Source of the DNA: Ardenticatenia bacterium
Lineage (GTDB): Bacteria; Chloroflexota; Anaerolineae; Ardenticatenales; Ardenticatenaceae
Length of the DNA stretch: 43,130 bases
NCBI GenBank assembly: GCA_030949995.1
Contig: JAUZRY010000072.1
Coordinates: 1-43,130 of the forward strand
Direction of reading: 5' to 3'
In this document: piece after piece, positions 19,090 to 28,251 of the stretch
Layout of the letters: each line of letters starts with the position of its first letter
How positions within the stretch are numbered: position 1 is the first letter of the stretch
Notes under the pieces: generated by a model
Database searches by the model: none
The model's input: only the letters and a program-made list of their open reading frames with translations
Told to the model about the DNA's origin: nothing
Translations under genes and position numbers: made by a program

Positions 19090-19124
19090 GGCTCCTCCGC
19101 CGCCTTCAGCGGGCACACCAGGCA

Positions 19125-21173
19125 CTACGGGCTCACCAGGAAGTAACCGGTCATCTCCAGGTGGAGCGCTGAACAGAACTCCGTGCAGTAGAAGCTGAAG
19201 ACACCGTCCTGGTTGGCCACGAACTCGAAGGTCACAGTCTCACCCGGCTCGATGCTCACATTGATGTTGTACCCGGGGAGGGCGAAGCCGTGGGTGGCAT
19301 CCTTGGCCCGCTCGATGTTCGTGATGTGCCAGATCACGCGGTCGCCCTTCTTCACCTCCACGATCTCCGGCGTGAAGTGGCTTCGCACGGCCGTCATCCA
19401 GATCTCCACCGTGTTGCCCCGGCGCTCGATGCGCTCTTGGCCAGCCTCCACAGCGTTGGGATCCTTCGACTGCGTGCCCGGATCCCACCCGATCTCGGGG
19501 TAGACATCCCACGGCTTCAGCTTATCGGCCTTGATGATCTGGGCGTAGTGGGGCTCGCCGATGCCGATGGGCATGTCGTAGAGGAGCTGCATCTGATCAC
19601 CCGGCTGGGTGATGTCGATGAGCTGGAAGTTCTGGGGCAGCAGTGGCCCAACGCCCACAAACCGGTCCACGGCCCACTTGTTGAGGGAGACGAGATACTT
19701 GCCGTCAGGGCTCACCGTGTCACCCTCGGCGGCAGCGATGTGGCCCACGTTGTAGTGAACCGGAATCTTGCTGATCAGCGCCCAAGGCTCGTCGGGGTTC
19801 TTCTCCGCGTAGGAACCACCCAGCGTCCAACGGGCCACGGCGCTGTCCAGGAAGAGGCTCGTGTAGGCGTACCCCTGGTTGTCAAACTGGGTGTGCAGTG
19901 GACCAAGACCCAGCTCAACTTGCTTCTCCACCACACTGTCGAAGTCGAGGATGGGCACACCGTACTCATCCCGCTCCGTGGGCCCAGCCTCAATGGCCTG
20001 CATGATCTTCTCAAAACTGTAGACCGTCACATGGGGGTCGAGCTTGCCGGAGACAACAATGTAGTCGCCCCCTGGAGCCACGTCCACACCATGAGGGCTC
20101 TTGGGCTCAGGAGCAAAGTAGAGAACCCCCTCCTCAACCGACGTCTGGAGAGGCACTACCTTGAAGCCATTCACTTCCTCCACACGGCCAGCCTGGGCCA
20201 GCTCCACAGCCTTGTTCAAGTTGATGATGTGCAAGTAGTCCATGTCACGCTGGGAAGCGCCGGCCTCAAAGGGCGGGTTCCCTTTCTCCACACCTCCAGT
20301 CGCCATCTCGGCATTGAAGGAGTTACAAAAGACCCACCCTTCACTGACCACCTTGCCGGAATCACAGAGATCCTGCCAGTAGGGAGGCAACTCCAACGCG
20401 AAGGACTCCTCGGGAAGAATGCGCCCTTGGCCCCGGTCGAACTTCCAGAAGGTGACCATGCCACGGTATTCATCAGCGTAGTCGTCCAGGGAGGCGTACT
20501 CCCACCCCAGTGGCGCCGCGTACTGGCCTCCCTCAATGACCCACTCAGTGTTGGGGGTAACCATCGCGCCACCATGGTCGTTCACGGCCACGGGATTCTT
20601 GACGATCTGCTTGGTCTCGAAATCCCGCAAGTCGATGACGGCCACGCGCCCATTGGCCTTGTCGTTGATGAAGAGCCACTCACCGTCATAATCACCCTGT
20701 GTCTCACTCAGCGCCGGGTGATGGGTGTCTCCCCAGAGCACGGGCTCACCGTTGACGTAGCCCTGTTCCAGCACCTCCATCGACGACTTGGCGCCGTAGC
20801 CCCACCCCTGCCACGGCTCAGGGGTGAAGACGCCAATGACCTTCAGGAGACGCATGGAGGGAAGGCCGATGACCAACACCTGGCCCGAGTGACCACCCGA
20901 CGAGAACATCACGTACTCATCAGGCCGTCCGGTGGGCATGTAGGTCTTCAACGCCGCGGCCACATCGTCCGGCGTGAGACCACGCGCTTGAGCAATGGCC
21001 TCAGCATCGCCGCTCAAGCCAGGCACCGTGGTCACCGTGGGCTGCTGAGCCGTCTGTGCGCCCCCACCGCCCGGCTGACGCACAATGACAACCACGGCCA
21101 CCAACACGGCCAGCACAATGAGGCCCACAATGAGATAGGGGCCATAGCGCTGTGACGGGGATTGTGTTGACAT
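19125..21173 (-). CDS. nosZ: Nitrous oxide reductase, clade II (Sec-type)
   Basis: NosZ reduces N2O to N2 with a CuA and a CuZ centre. The 682-aa product starts with a membrane-anchor/signal helix (YLIVGLIVLAVLVAVVVIV) and has no twin-arginine motif, which places it in clade II. The propeller supplies the CuZ histidines in WGDTHHPALSETQG, NDHGGAMV, SPHGVDV, LGLGPLHTQFD, HYNVGHIAAAEG and GEPHYAQII. The C-terminal cupredoxin domain has the CuA motif FSFYCTEFCSALHLEMTGYF. Start 21173 follows AGGAGGAGGG; 12 more codons are open upstream but lack support. It is the first gene of the cluster. Confidence 0.96.
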   Translation of the reverse strand: MSTQSPSQRYGPYLIVGLIVLAVLVAVVVIVRQPGGGGAQTAQQPTVTTVPGLSGDAEAIAQARGLTPDDVAAALKTYMPTGRPDEYVMFSSGGHSGQVLVIGLPSMRLLKVIGVFTPEPWQGWGYGAKSSMEVLEQGYVNGEPVLWGDTHHPALSETQGDYDGEWLFINDKANGRVAVIDLRDFETKQIVKNPVAVNDHGGAMVTPNTEWVIEGGQYAAPLGWEYASLDDYADEYRGMVTFWKFDRGQGRILPEESFALELPPYWQDLCDSGKVVSEGWVFCNSFNAEMATGGVEKGNPPFEAGASQRDMDYLHIINLNKAVELAQAGRVEEVNGFKVVPLQTSVEEGVLYFAPEPKSPHGVDVAPGGDYIVVSGKLDPHVTVYSFEKIMQAIEAGPTERDEYGVPILDFDSVVEKQVELGLGPLHTQFDNQGYAYTSLFLDSAVARWTLGGSYAEKNPDEPWALISKIPVHYNVGHIAAAEGDTVSPDGKYLVSLNKWAVDRFVGVGPLLPQNFQLIDITQPGDQMQLLYDMPIGIGEPHYAQIIKADKLKPWDVYPEIGWDPGTQSKDPNAVEAGQERIERRGNTVEIWMTAVRSHFTPEIVEVKKGDRVIWHITNIERAKDATHGFALPGYNINVSIEPGETVTFEFVANQDGVFSFYCTEFCSALHLEMTGYFLVSP

Positions 21174-21241
21174 AACCCTCCTCCTTTCGGCAGTACACGC
21201 CGTGCACACTGATCAGCGGCAACTGACACGTCCCTGTACCC

Positions 21242-21285
21242 AGTGTACCGGTGAAGGCGGAGAAAATGTTTGCGCCAGCGCAAAC
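21242..21285 (-). promoter_or_regulatory. nosZ promoter with Crp/Fnr-type palindrome at -41.5
   Basis: GTTTGCGCCAGCGCAAAC at 21268-21285 is a perfect 8-2-8 inverted repeat (TTGCG-N4-CGCAA core, the Crp/Fnr 5-4-5 geometry). On the minus strand a -10-like TACACT lies at 21247-21242, which predicts a start near 21235. The centre of the palindrome is then 41.5 bp upstream, the position of a class II activator site. The leader would be about 62 nt. There is no good -35 box, as expected for an activated promoter. Confidence 0.6.
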
Positions 21286-21368
21286 GGTGGGGGTAACGTC
21301 CGTCACGTGTTGGGGATGACAGGTGTCAACAGGGAGAGAAGAGAAGCGGGGAAGCGGACCAAAGGGGC

Positions 21369-23550
21369 CTACGAGGAGCTACACTGGGCCCGTCGCAGGG
21401 CCAGAGCGACGCGCTCCCGGTCGCGGCGCTTGCGCGGCCATGCAGTTCCGCACGCACGGCGCCCAGGTGGGCTGACAGGCCTCCTGCCGGCGGTTCTGGG
21501 GCAGCAGGCAGTCCACGGCGAAGTGTGGTAGTGGGTGAGGGGGTCGCTCCTCGTGGAGCGCCAGGGCGGCGCGGAAGTCCGCACCTCGGCCTCCGCGTGG
21601 CCTTCTGTTGGCGGGCCAGCAGCATGCTCCCCCGCGCGGAGCAGAGGCAGGCGCGGCCGCGAAGGCTCTTGTACCCGGCCTGCGGGGCTCCTCGTCCGGA
21701 GAGGCGCCGCGCCTCCTCGTGCCGCCCCAGCCGCGCCTCCATCAGCGCCCACGCCTGCCAGGTCGGCGCGTTCGCAGGGTCGGCCTCTCCACCCCTGCCG
21801 CGGGAAGAGGCGCGCCTCCTCGTGCCGCCCCAGCCGCGCCTCCAGCAGCGCCCACGCCTGCCACACCGGCGCATGGCCCGGGTCGGCCTCCACCCCCTGC
21901 CGGAAGAGGCGCCGAGCCTCCTCGTGCCGCCCCAGCCGCGCGCCCAGTGGCGCTCCACGCCTGCTGAATGGCGCGTTCGCAGGGTCGGCCTCCACCCCTG
22001 CCGGAAGAGGCGCTGCGCCTCCTCGTGCCGCCCCAGCCGCGCCTCCAGCAGCGCCCACGCTCGCGCCGCGGTCGGCGCGTTCGCAGGGTCGGCCTCCACC
22101 CCCGCGCGGAAGCGGCGCCCGCGCCGCTCTCGCGCCGCCCCAGCCGCGCCTCCAGCAGCGCCCACGCCTGCCACACCGGCGCATGGCCAGGGTCGGCCTC
22201 CACCCCCTGCCGGAAGAGGCGCCGCGCCTCCTCGTGCCGCCCCAGCCGCGCCTCCAGCAGCGCCCACGCCTGCCACACCACTGGATTATGAGAAGCAACC
22301 TTGGAGGCGGACTCGAAAATCGACCGAGCCACCTCCCACCGTGCAGCCCGGCTGTAGGCCAGGGGGGCCTGGATGAGGAGCCGGCGCCAGGGACCCCACG
22401 TGTCCCGCACCGTGGCCTCCAATGCCTCGAAGATGCGGGCATACACGTACTGGGGCTCCTCGGCCCAACCCTTTTCCTCGACGATGGCGAGGGCGCGCTC
22501 GGCAATCCAAGGGTGACGGGTGCGCACCAGGCTGGCCTGCTCCTTGGGCGCCAGGATCTCCCCTTCCAGGCGCTTGATGAAACGCCGACCCACCTCGCCT
22601 TCTCCCACGCCCAGCAACATGGCGAGGGCGACACGGGGCAGGGAGAGGCCAAAACGGTGTACGGCGGCCAGGTAGGTGTACCCGTCCACCAACATCTGAC
22701 CATCAGACCACGTCTTGACCCGCTGAAATACGCTGCAGATAACCTCCTCGAATTTTTCCACTTGATATCTCGCCGAGAGCATGGCCGCCAGGAGCTGGCC
22801 GTCGGCCTGGTCGCGCTCCAAAAAGTAAGCCACCCGCCTCTCCGGAGGAAGCGAGGCCAGGCGGTCTAACTTTCCAGCCCTCTCCAGCTTGTCCAAGATG
22901 GCCCGTGCTTCGTCCTGTCTCAGCCGGCCGAGCACAAAGGAGCGGAGGTGCACGTGCCGACTAAAGTGCACCCTGGACTCGGCGTCGCGGCGCCACTCGT
23001 GGGCGCGGGCAGCCGCCAACAGGCGCACGGGCAGGCCCTCCCGGTGCAGGTCGCGCACGAGGTTGAACAGCGTCTGGGCGTTATGATCGGCCTGGTCCAC
23101 CATGAGCACCAAGGGGGTCTCCACGGCAATGGGCAGGCGGTAGGTGGCGCGCACGCGGCCGCCGTGGGCGTACATGACCGTGTACCCCGCGTGCTCGGCC
23201 AAGTCCCAGGCCAGACGCATGAGCAGGGTGGACTTGCCCTCACCAGCCTGCCCCAAGATGAGGGCCATGCGTTGAGGAGGAAGATCGTCCCGGGTGAGGA
23301 AGTCCCACAGGGGGGTGTACAGGGCCCGGGGCGCGTCAAGCCCGTGAGCAATGTCGGGCCAGGAGGGCTGAGTGCCGTCGTAGAAATCCGTGGCCCCGCC
23401 CCGCTCCCGGTAATCACGGCGGGCCTGGGGGTCCAAGGGGGAGAAGAAGAGCTCTTCCTGGGACAAACACAGGAGTACCTGGTTCCCGTCCCCCGTGATC
23501 ACCACGTTGTCGTGGACGTCCCCGCAAATCCACACACCTCTAGTAGCCAC
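21369..23550 (-). CDS. STAND-type P-loop ATPase with TPR repeats, frameshifted in the repeats
   Basis: From the N-terminus: a short GDVHDNVVITGDGNQV segment of 'GDxN' type, a linker, then a P-loop NTPase with Walker A ILGQAGEGKSTLLMRL and Walker B-like PLVLMVDQADH, followed by LLAAARAHEWR. A helical middle region leads to about six 34-residue TPR units (VWQAWALLEARLGRHEEARR) near the C-terminus. The first 470 codons are in one frame (from 23550 to about 22150). The repeat region is broken by several +/-1 shifts, and the true C-terminus is uncertain (given here as the stop at 21369). GTG 23550 is preferred as the start because GGAGG lies 8 bp upstream. It follows the Crp/Fnr gene by 27 bp on the same strand. 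STAND proteins sense ligands and signal or kill; role here unknown. Confidence 0.75.
21700..22290 (-). repeat. Tandem ~102-bp repeats encoding TPR units
   Basis: About six copies with a period of 102 bp (34 codons), nearly identical in DNA, for example around the string cctcctcgtgccgcccc at about 21715, 21815, 21917, 22018 and 22227. Spacing varies by one base between some copies, which causes the frame breaks. High identity points to recent expansion and makes assembly error likely. Confidence 0.85.
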
Positions 23551-23577
23551 GTGCTTCACCTCCGGAAGCAAACACGC

Positions 23578-24306
23578 CTACAGGGCAGGAGCGTCCGAAC
23601 ACGGCGGCAAGTCATCGGCCACCGAAACCAGGGCATGAGGATCACGAATGACGACCCAACGGCGGCCAACGCGCACAATCCCGGCCTGTTCCCATTTCCT
23701 CAGGGTGCGGCTGACCGTGTAGAGCGTGGTGCCGCTCATCTCAGCCAAGTCCTGGCGGGAGAGGGCCAGATCAATGAGGATGCCCCGGTGCACCCGCCGG
23801 CCGGCCTGGCGGGCCAGCCGCAAGAGGGTGTGGGCCAGCCGGCGCTCAACGCGCTCGGTCGCCATTTCGCGGAGGCGGTCCTGGAACTCCTGGACTCGGC
23901 CAGCCAGGACGCCCATGGCACGCAGGGCCAGCTTGGGATGCCGCTCCATGAGGTCGGCGAAGCAGGCACCGTGCCAACAGAGCACCACCGCATCGTCCAC
24001 CACCTCGGCCGAGACGGGATACCGGCCCTCCCCGAAGATGGCCACAGCCGCAAAAGGTTCCCCGGGCATGATGAAGCGAACGAGTACTTGGTTACCATCC
24101 GGCGTCACCTGAATCAGACGCACCCGGCCTTCGACCAGCACGTAGAAGGAGACAGCCTGCTCGCCCTGGTGGAAGATGTAGAGGCCACCGGGAAACTCCA
24201 GCCGGCGTGCCGCGCCAATGACCTCCTCCAACGCATCGTCGGAGAGGTCGCCGAAGAGGTCAGTCTCCTTGAGCACGTTCGCCACATCAGGGGAGATCGT
24301 CGCCAT
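23578..24306 (-). CDS. Crp/Fnr family transcriptional regulator
   Basis: The 242-aa protein has an N-terminal cyclic-nucleotide-type sensor domain (FPGGLYIFHQGEQAVSFYVL, VEGRVRLIQVTPDGN, FAAVAIFGEGRYPVSAEV), a long dimerisation helix, and a C-terminal winged helix (LIDLALSRQDLAEMSGTTLY, then TVSRTLRKWEQAGIV). It lacks the N-terminal cysteines of Fnr, so it is not a [4Fe-4S] Fnr; a Dnr/NnrR-like NO or heme sensor is possible. In the recognition helix the position of the Fnr glutamate (ETxSR) is a tyrosine (YTVSR), so its site may differ from TTGAT. Upstream of the STAND gene and the nos-nir cluster, it is the likely regulator of both. Confidence 0.88.
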   Translation of the reverse strand: MATISPDVANVLKETDLFGDLSDDALEEVIGAARRLEFPGGLYIFHQGEQAVSFYVLVEGRVRLIQVTPDGNQVLVRFIMPGEPFAAVAIFGEGRYPVSAEVVDDAVVLCWHGACFADLMERHPKLALRAMGVLAGRVQEFQDRLREMATERVERRLAHTLLRLARQAGRRVHRGILIDLALSRQDLAEMSGTTLYTVSRTLRKWEQAGIVRVGRRWVVIRDPHALVSVADDLPPCSDAPAL

Positions 24307-24411
24307 AGGCCGCCCACTCCTCCACCGCGCCGGGGATCACAGCCCGCTCACGTCTGTGTCAAGTGTACTCCAACTTCCCATCAGCCGCAAACCCAGTTCA
24401 CCCCATTTCCC

Positions 24412-24439
24412 TTGTGCTCTGGCCAAAACGGCGTATCAT
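24412..24439 (+). promoter_or_regulatory. Possible npdG/F420 cluster promoter
   Basis: TTGTGC (24412-24417), a 16-bp spacer and TATCAT (24434-24439, five of six consensus bases) lie in the divergent region between the Crp/Fnr gene and npdG, leaving a leader of about 75 nt. Confidence 0.4.
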
Positions 24440-24521
24440 ACCCCCGTGCCCCGGGCCCATCCCTCCAGACGGGCCCTCCTGTTCCGAACACCAACAGCGA
24501 ACAGCGCTGAGGAGTACACTC

Positions 24522-25220
24522 ATGAGCCTGTCTTCACCCGTGTCCATCGGACCTGTGGCCGTTATCGGCGGCACCGGCGCCGAGGGGTCCGGCCTGGCCA
24601 TGCGCTGGGTGGCCGCCGGCCTGGAGGTGATCATCGGATCACGATCAGCCGAGAAAGCCCAGCGCCGGGCCGCTGAGCTCCTGGAGGCCCTGGGCGCGCG
24701 CGCGCGCGGCCGGCTGCGCGGCCTGCCCAACGCCGAGGCGGCCGCGGCGGCCGGCGAAGTGGTGGTGGTGACGGTGCCCTACAAAGCCCACCGGCCCATC
24801 CTGGAGGCCATCAGGGAGGCGGTGCAGGGCAAGATCGTGGTGGATTGTACTGTGCCCCTCCACCCACCCCAGGTGACCCGCGTCCACGTGCCGGCGGGAG
24901 GATCAGCCGCGCAGGAAGCTCAGGCCCTGTTGGGCCCTGGGGCGCGCGTGGTGGCCGCCTTCCAGAATGTGGCCGCCCACAAGCTCCAGGCGCTCGACGA
25001 CGACGTGGGGTGCGACGTGCTCGTCTGCGGCGACGACCCTGCCGCCCGCGAGCACGTCATCGCCCTGGCCGAAGCGGCCGGGATGCGCGCCTGGCACGCG
25101 GGACCGCTCCAGAACGCGGTGGCCGTTGAGGGGCTCACCCCCATCCTGATCGGCATCAACAAGCGCTACCACACCAAGGGGGCCGGCATTCGTATCACCA
25201 ACGTCGCGCCCGAGGAGTAG
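24522..25220 (+). CDS. npdG: F420H2:NADP+ oxidoreductase
   Basis: This enzyme exchanges hydride between reduced F420 and NADP. The 232-aa product begins with a Rossmann motif (VAVIGGTGAEGSGLAMRWVA) and the NADP phosphate-binding IIGSRSAEKAQRR. Later come VVVTVPYKAHRPILEAI, VVDCTVPL, VVAAFQNVAAHKLQ and the C-terminal GLTPILIGINKRYHTKGAGI, typical of the NPD family. ATG 24522 follows GAGGAG by 7 bp; a longer open frame upstream is non-coding in character. It leads the F420 cluster. Confidence 0.92.
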   Translation: MSLSSPVSIGPVAVIGGTGAEGSGLAMRWVAAGLEVIIGSRSAEKAQRRAAELLEALGARARGRLRGLPNAEAAAAAGEVVVVTVPYKAHRPILEAIREAVQGKIVVDCTVPLHPPQVTRVHVPAGGSAAQEAQALLGPGARVVAAFQNVAAHKLQALDDDVGCDVLVCGDDPAAREHVIALAEAAGMRAWHAGPLQNAVAVEGLTPILIGINKRYHTKGAGIRITNVAPEE

Positions 25221-25226
25221 GGCCAC

Positions 25227-26001
25227 ATGACACGCCTGGTGCTTACGGCCCTGGACCATTTCCCCCTGGTCCGCCCGGGAGATGACCTCCCTGGGCTCGT
25301 CGTCGAGGCCTTGAGGAGGAACGGCCTGGCCCCCGTGGACGGCGACGTGCTGGTGGTGGCCCACAAGGTCATCTCCAAGGCCGAGGGGCGCCTGGTGAAA
25401 CTCGAGACGGTGAAGCCCTCCGAGGAGGCCAGGCGCCTGGCGGCCAAGACGGGCAAGGACCCGCGCCTCGTGGAGGTGGTGTTGCGGGAATCCCGGGCCA
25501 TCGTGCGCGCGCGGCCGGGGGTGATCGTGGCCGAACACCGCCTGGGGTGGGTGTGCGCCAACGCGGCCGTGGACCGGAGCAATGTGCCCCCGGACAAGGG
25601 CGGCGGCGAACAGCTTGTCCTGCTGCCCCGTGACCCGGACGCCTCGGCGCGGGCCATCCGCGAGGCGGTAGGCCAAGCGTTCGGCGCCGACGTGGCCGTG
25701 ATTGTCAACGATACCCACGGCCGCCCCTTCCGGCTGGGGGCCGTGGGCGTGGCCATCGGCGTGGCCGGCATGGCCCCTCTGACCGACCTGCGGGGCCGCC
25801 GCGACCTCTTCGGCTACACCATGCGCACGACTGAAGTGGCCACTGCCGACGAGCTGGCCGCCGCCGCCAGCCTGCTCCAAGGACAGGGCGACGAGGGCAG
25901 GCCGGTGGTCCACATCCGGGGGGGCACACGTCGTGCGCGACGAGAGAGCCACCGCGCGCCGGTTGATCAGGCCCCGGGAGTCGGACATGTTCCGGGGCTA
26001 A
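25227..26001 (+). CDS. cofE: F420-0:gamma-glutamyl ligase, frameshifted near the end
   Basis: CofE adds glutamates to F420-0 using GTP. Motifs in order: VLVVAHKVISKAEGRLVKL, VVLRESRAIVRARPGVIVAE, HRLGWVCANAAVDRSNV, VIVNDTHGRPFRLGAVGVAI, GRRDLFGYTMRTTEVATAD and ASLLQGQGDEGRPVVHIRG. After that the frame is wrong: a run of seven G at 25918-25924 should be six. With six, the end reads AHVVRDERATARRLIRPRES and then DMFRG with a TAA at 25999-26001, the usual CofE tail. As sequenced, the frame runs on to 26012. Only CofE is present here; in mycobacterial FbiB it is fused to a nitroreductase domain, which here is the next gene. Confidence 0.9.
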
Positions 26002-26015
26002 AGCGAGGGTGAGGA

Positions 26016-26645
26016 ATGAGGGGTGAGGTGAACGAGGCGCGACTGGACACCTTCGAGACCCTGGCCGCCGGCCGACGAAGCATCCGCCGGTACCAGGAGC
26101 GTCCAGTGCCACCAACACTCATCAGGCGGCTGCTGGCCGTGGCCGGCCGCGCGCCGTCCGCCCACAACCGCCAGCCGTGGCGCTGGGCCGTGATCACCGG
26201 CAACGCCCGCCAGCGCCTGGCCGACGCCATGGCCGCCGACTTCCGCCGCGACTTGCTGGCAGACGGCCTCCCGCCGGAGGAGGTGACTGCCCGCGTGGAG
26301 CGCTCGCGCGCCCGCATCGGCGGGGCGCCGGCGCTCATCCTGGCCTGTATGAGCATGCGCGAGATGGATGTCTACCCGGACAGGCGCCGTCAAGCCTGCG
26401 AACACATGATGGCCGTCCAGAGCGTGGCCCTGGCATGTCAGAACCTGCTGTTGGCGGCCCACGCGGCCGGGCTGGGGGCCTGCTGGCTCTGCGCGCCCAT
26501 CTTCTGCCCCGACACGGTGCGCAGAGTGCTCCGCCTGCCCCCGGATTGGGAGCCCCAAGGGCTGATTACCCTGGGGTGGCCGGCCGACGGGGGACGGGAC
26601 CGCCCCCGCAAGCCTCTGAAGGAGGTGACCCTATGGCGGAGGTGA
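26016..26645 (+). CDS. Nitroreductase-family protein, likely dehydro-F420 reductase (FbiB C-domain type)
   Basis: The 209-aa flavoprotein has the nitroreductase segments AGRRSIRRYQERPVPPTLI, RAPSAHNRQPWRWAVIT (FMN phosphate/ribityl contacts), a helical insert, MMAVQSVALACQNLLLAAHA, AGLGACWLCAPIF and PQGLITLGWPA. In FbiB this domain is fused behind CofE and reduces dehydro-F420-0 to F420-0 (established for mycobacteria). Its position directly after cofE and before cofD supports the same job as a stand-alone enzyme. The last 13 bp overlap cofD. Confidence 0.85.
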   Translation: MRGEVNEARLDTFETLAAGRRSIRRYQERPVPPTLIRRLLAVAGRAPSAHNRQPWRWAVITGNARQRLADAMAADFRRDLLADGLPPEEVTARVERSRARIGGAPALILACMSMREMDVYPDRRRQACEHMMAVQSVALACQNLLLAAHAAGLGACWLCAPIFCPDTVRRVLRLPPDWEPQGLITLGWPADGGRDRPRKPLKEVTLWRR

Positions 26646-27574
26646 GGGTGGTCCTCCTGGCCGGCGGCGTGGGGGGCGCCAAGGTGGCCGAAGGGCTCCA
26701 ACAGCTCCTGGGCGAAGCGCTCACCGTGGTGGGCAACGTGGGCGATGATTTCGAGCTGTGGGGGCTCACCATCTGCCCCGACTTGGACACGCTCATGTAC
26801 ACGCTTGCCGGCGTGGCCAACCCGGAAACGGGATGGGGCGTGGCAGGCGACACGTTCGCGGCCCTGGGGATGTTGGCCCGCTACGGCGAGGAGGTGTGGT
26901 TCCGGCTGGGGGACCAGGACCTGGCCACCCACGTGCTGCGCACCGCGCTGCTCCGCCGGGGGTGGCGGCTCACGGAGGTGACGGCCCACCTGGCGGGGCA
27001 ATTGGGCGCCCGGGCCCGTCTGCTGCCGGTGACCGACGCGCCCGTGCGCACGCGGGTGATCACCGACGGGGGGGAGTTGGCTTTCCAGGAATATTTTGTA
27101 CGCCGAAAATGCCGCCCAGCCGTGCGGGGCTTTCGCTTCGCCGGCGCCGCGGAAGCCCGCCCCACGCCCGAGGTGAGCGACGCCCTGATGTCGGCCGACG
27201 CCGTGGTCATCGCGCCCTCGAACCCCTTCGTGAGCGTGGAGCCCATGCTGGCCGTGGGTGACATGCGCGCCCGGCTGCACGCGCTGAGCGCTCCGGTGAT
27301 CGCAGTAACGCCCATCGTCGGCGGGGAGGCAATCAAGGGACCTACGGCCAAGATGTTCCGGGAGTTGGGTGAGAAACCCTCGGCCCTGGCTGTAGCCCGC
27401 AGGTACGCGGATATCATTGATGCCTTCGTGCTGGACACACGGGACGCCCACCTGGTGCCGGCCGTCGAGGCGCTAGGACTCCGCGCTGTGACCACTGACA
27501 CTCTGATGTTCGATCCCGAGGGGCGCCGCCGGGTGGCCCTGGTGACGCTGGAGGCCGCCGAGGTGGTGCCATGA
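26633..27574 (+). CDS. cofD: 2-phospho-L-lactate (or PEP) transferase
   Basis: CofD joins FO to the phospholactyl or phosphoenolpyruvyl moiety from the CofC product to make (dehydro-)F420-0. The 313-aa sequence starts VVLLAGGVGGAKVAEGL, then TVVGNVGDDFELWGLTICPD, LDTLMYTLAGVANPETGWG, VRTRVITDGGELAFQEYFV, VIAPSNPFVSVEPMLAV, VIAVTPIVGGEAIKGPTAKM and VVTTDTLM-like C-terminal segments, all characteristic. GGAGGTGACCCT precedes the ATG. The stop overlaps the cofC start (ATGA). Confidence 0.95.
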   Translation: MAEVRVVLLAGGVGGAKVAEGLQQLLGEALTVVGNVGDDFELWGLTICPDLDTLMYTLAGVANPETGWGVAGDTFAALGMLARYGEEVWFRLGDQDLATHVLRTALLRRGWRLTEVTAHLAGQLGARARLLPVTDAPVRTRVITDGGELAFQEYFVRRKCRPAVRGFRFAGAAEARPTPEVSDALMSADAVVIAPSNPFVSVEPMLAVGDMRARLHALSAPVIAVTPIVGGEAIKGPTAKMFRELGEKPSALAVARRYADIIDAFVLDTRDAHLVPAVEALGLRAVTTDTLMFDPEGRRRVALVTLEAAEVVP

Positions 27575-28251
27575 GGGCACGAGCCGACGTGTGGGCTATT
27601 GTGCCGGCCAAAGAGGCCACCACGGCCAAGTCGCGCCTGGCACGCGCGCTCTCCCCGGGCAGGCGGGCGGCCCTGGTGGCCAGCCTGCTGCGCCACGTGC
27701 TGATCACCGTGCGACGTGCGGCACCGCGCGCCGGGCTTGCCGGCGGCATCGTCGTCAGCCGGGACCCAAGATGGCTCACCCTGGCCGCCCGCCACGGGTT
27801 CCTGCCCCTGGTGGAAACCGGCCCAGGTGAACTCAACGCGGCCCTGAACCAAGCTGTGCGCGCGGCCGTGAGGCTTGGCGCCAACGGGGTGCTCATCCTG
27901 TCACTCGACCTGCCACGATTGGTCCCGGCCGACGTGGTGGCGCTGACTGCCCAGTTGCCGCGAAGACGGGGGATGATAATTGCGCCCGACGAGGCAGGCA
28001 CGGGCACCAACGCCCTGGTGCTGCGGCCCGCCACGCTCATCCCGCCGGCCTTTGGCCCCAACAGCGCCCGCCGACATGTGGCGTTGGCCCGCCAGTCGGG
28101 CACTGTCGTCCACGTGGTCCGCAGGCCAGGACTCAGCCAGGATGTGGACCAACCCAAGGAACTCGACCGTGCGGTGGCGCTCACACCGATCACCGAGGAG
28201 AAGCTGCCAAGCCCATTTTCAGGAAGGAGAAGCCCATGTCTGACCGTGTAG
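27571..28251 (+). CDS. cofC: 2-phospho-L-lactate/PEP guanylyltransferase
   Basis: CofC (FbiD) activates phosphoenolpyruvate or phospholactate with GTP for CofD. The 226-aa product begins [20 protein letters not shown], an NTP-transferase loop; continues with [34 protein letters not shown] (metal-binding Asp), [18 protein letters not shown] and [17 protein letters not shown]. Presence of a dehydro-F420 reductase next door favours PEP as the substrate, by analogy with mycobacteria. The 3' end overlaps the next gene by 16 bp. Confidence 0.92.
   Translation: MRARADVWAIVPAKEATTAKSRLARALSPGRRAALVASLLRHVLITVRRAAPRAGLAGGIVVSRDPRWLTLAARHGFLPLVETGPGELNAALNQAVRAAVRLGANGVLILSLDLPRLVPADVVALTAQLPRRRGMIIAPDEAGTGTNALVLRPATLIPPAFGPNSARRHVALARQSGTVVHVVRRPGLSQDVDQPKELDRAVALTPITEEKLPSPFSGRRSPCLTV

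Noticed and set aside
21535-22869. Long open frames on the plus strand across 21.5-24.5 kb
   Set aside because: They are antisense to the TPR and ATPase coding region and consist of Pro/Ala/Arg-rich translation typical of GC-rich shadows.
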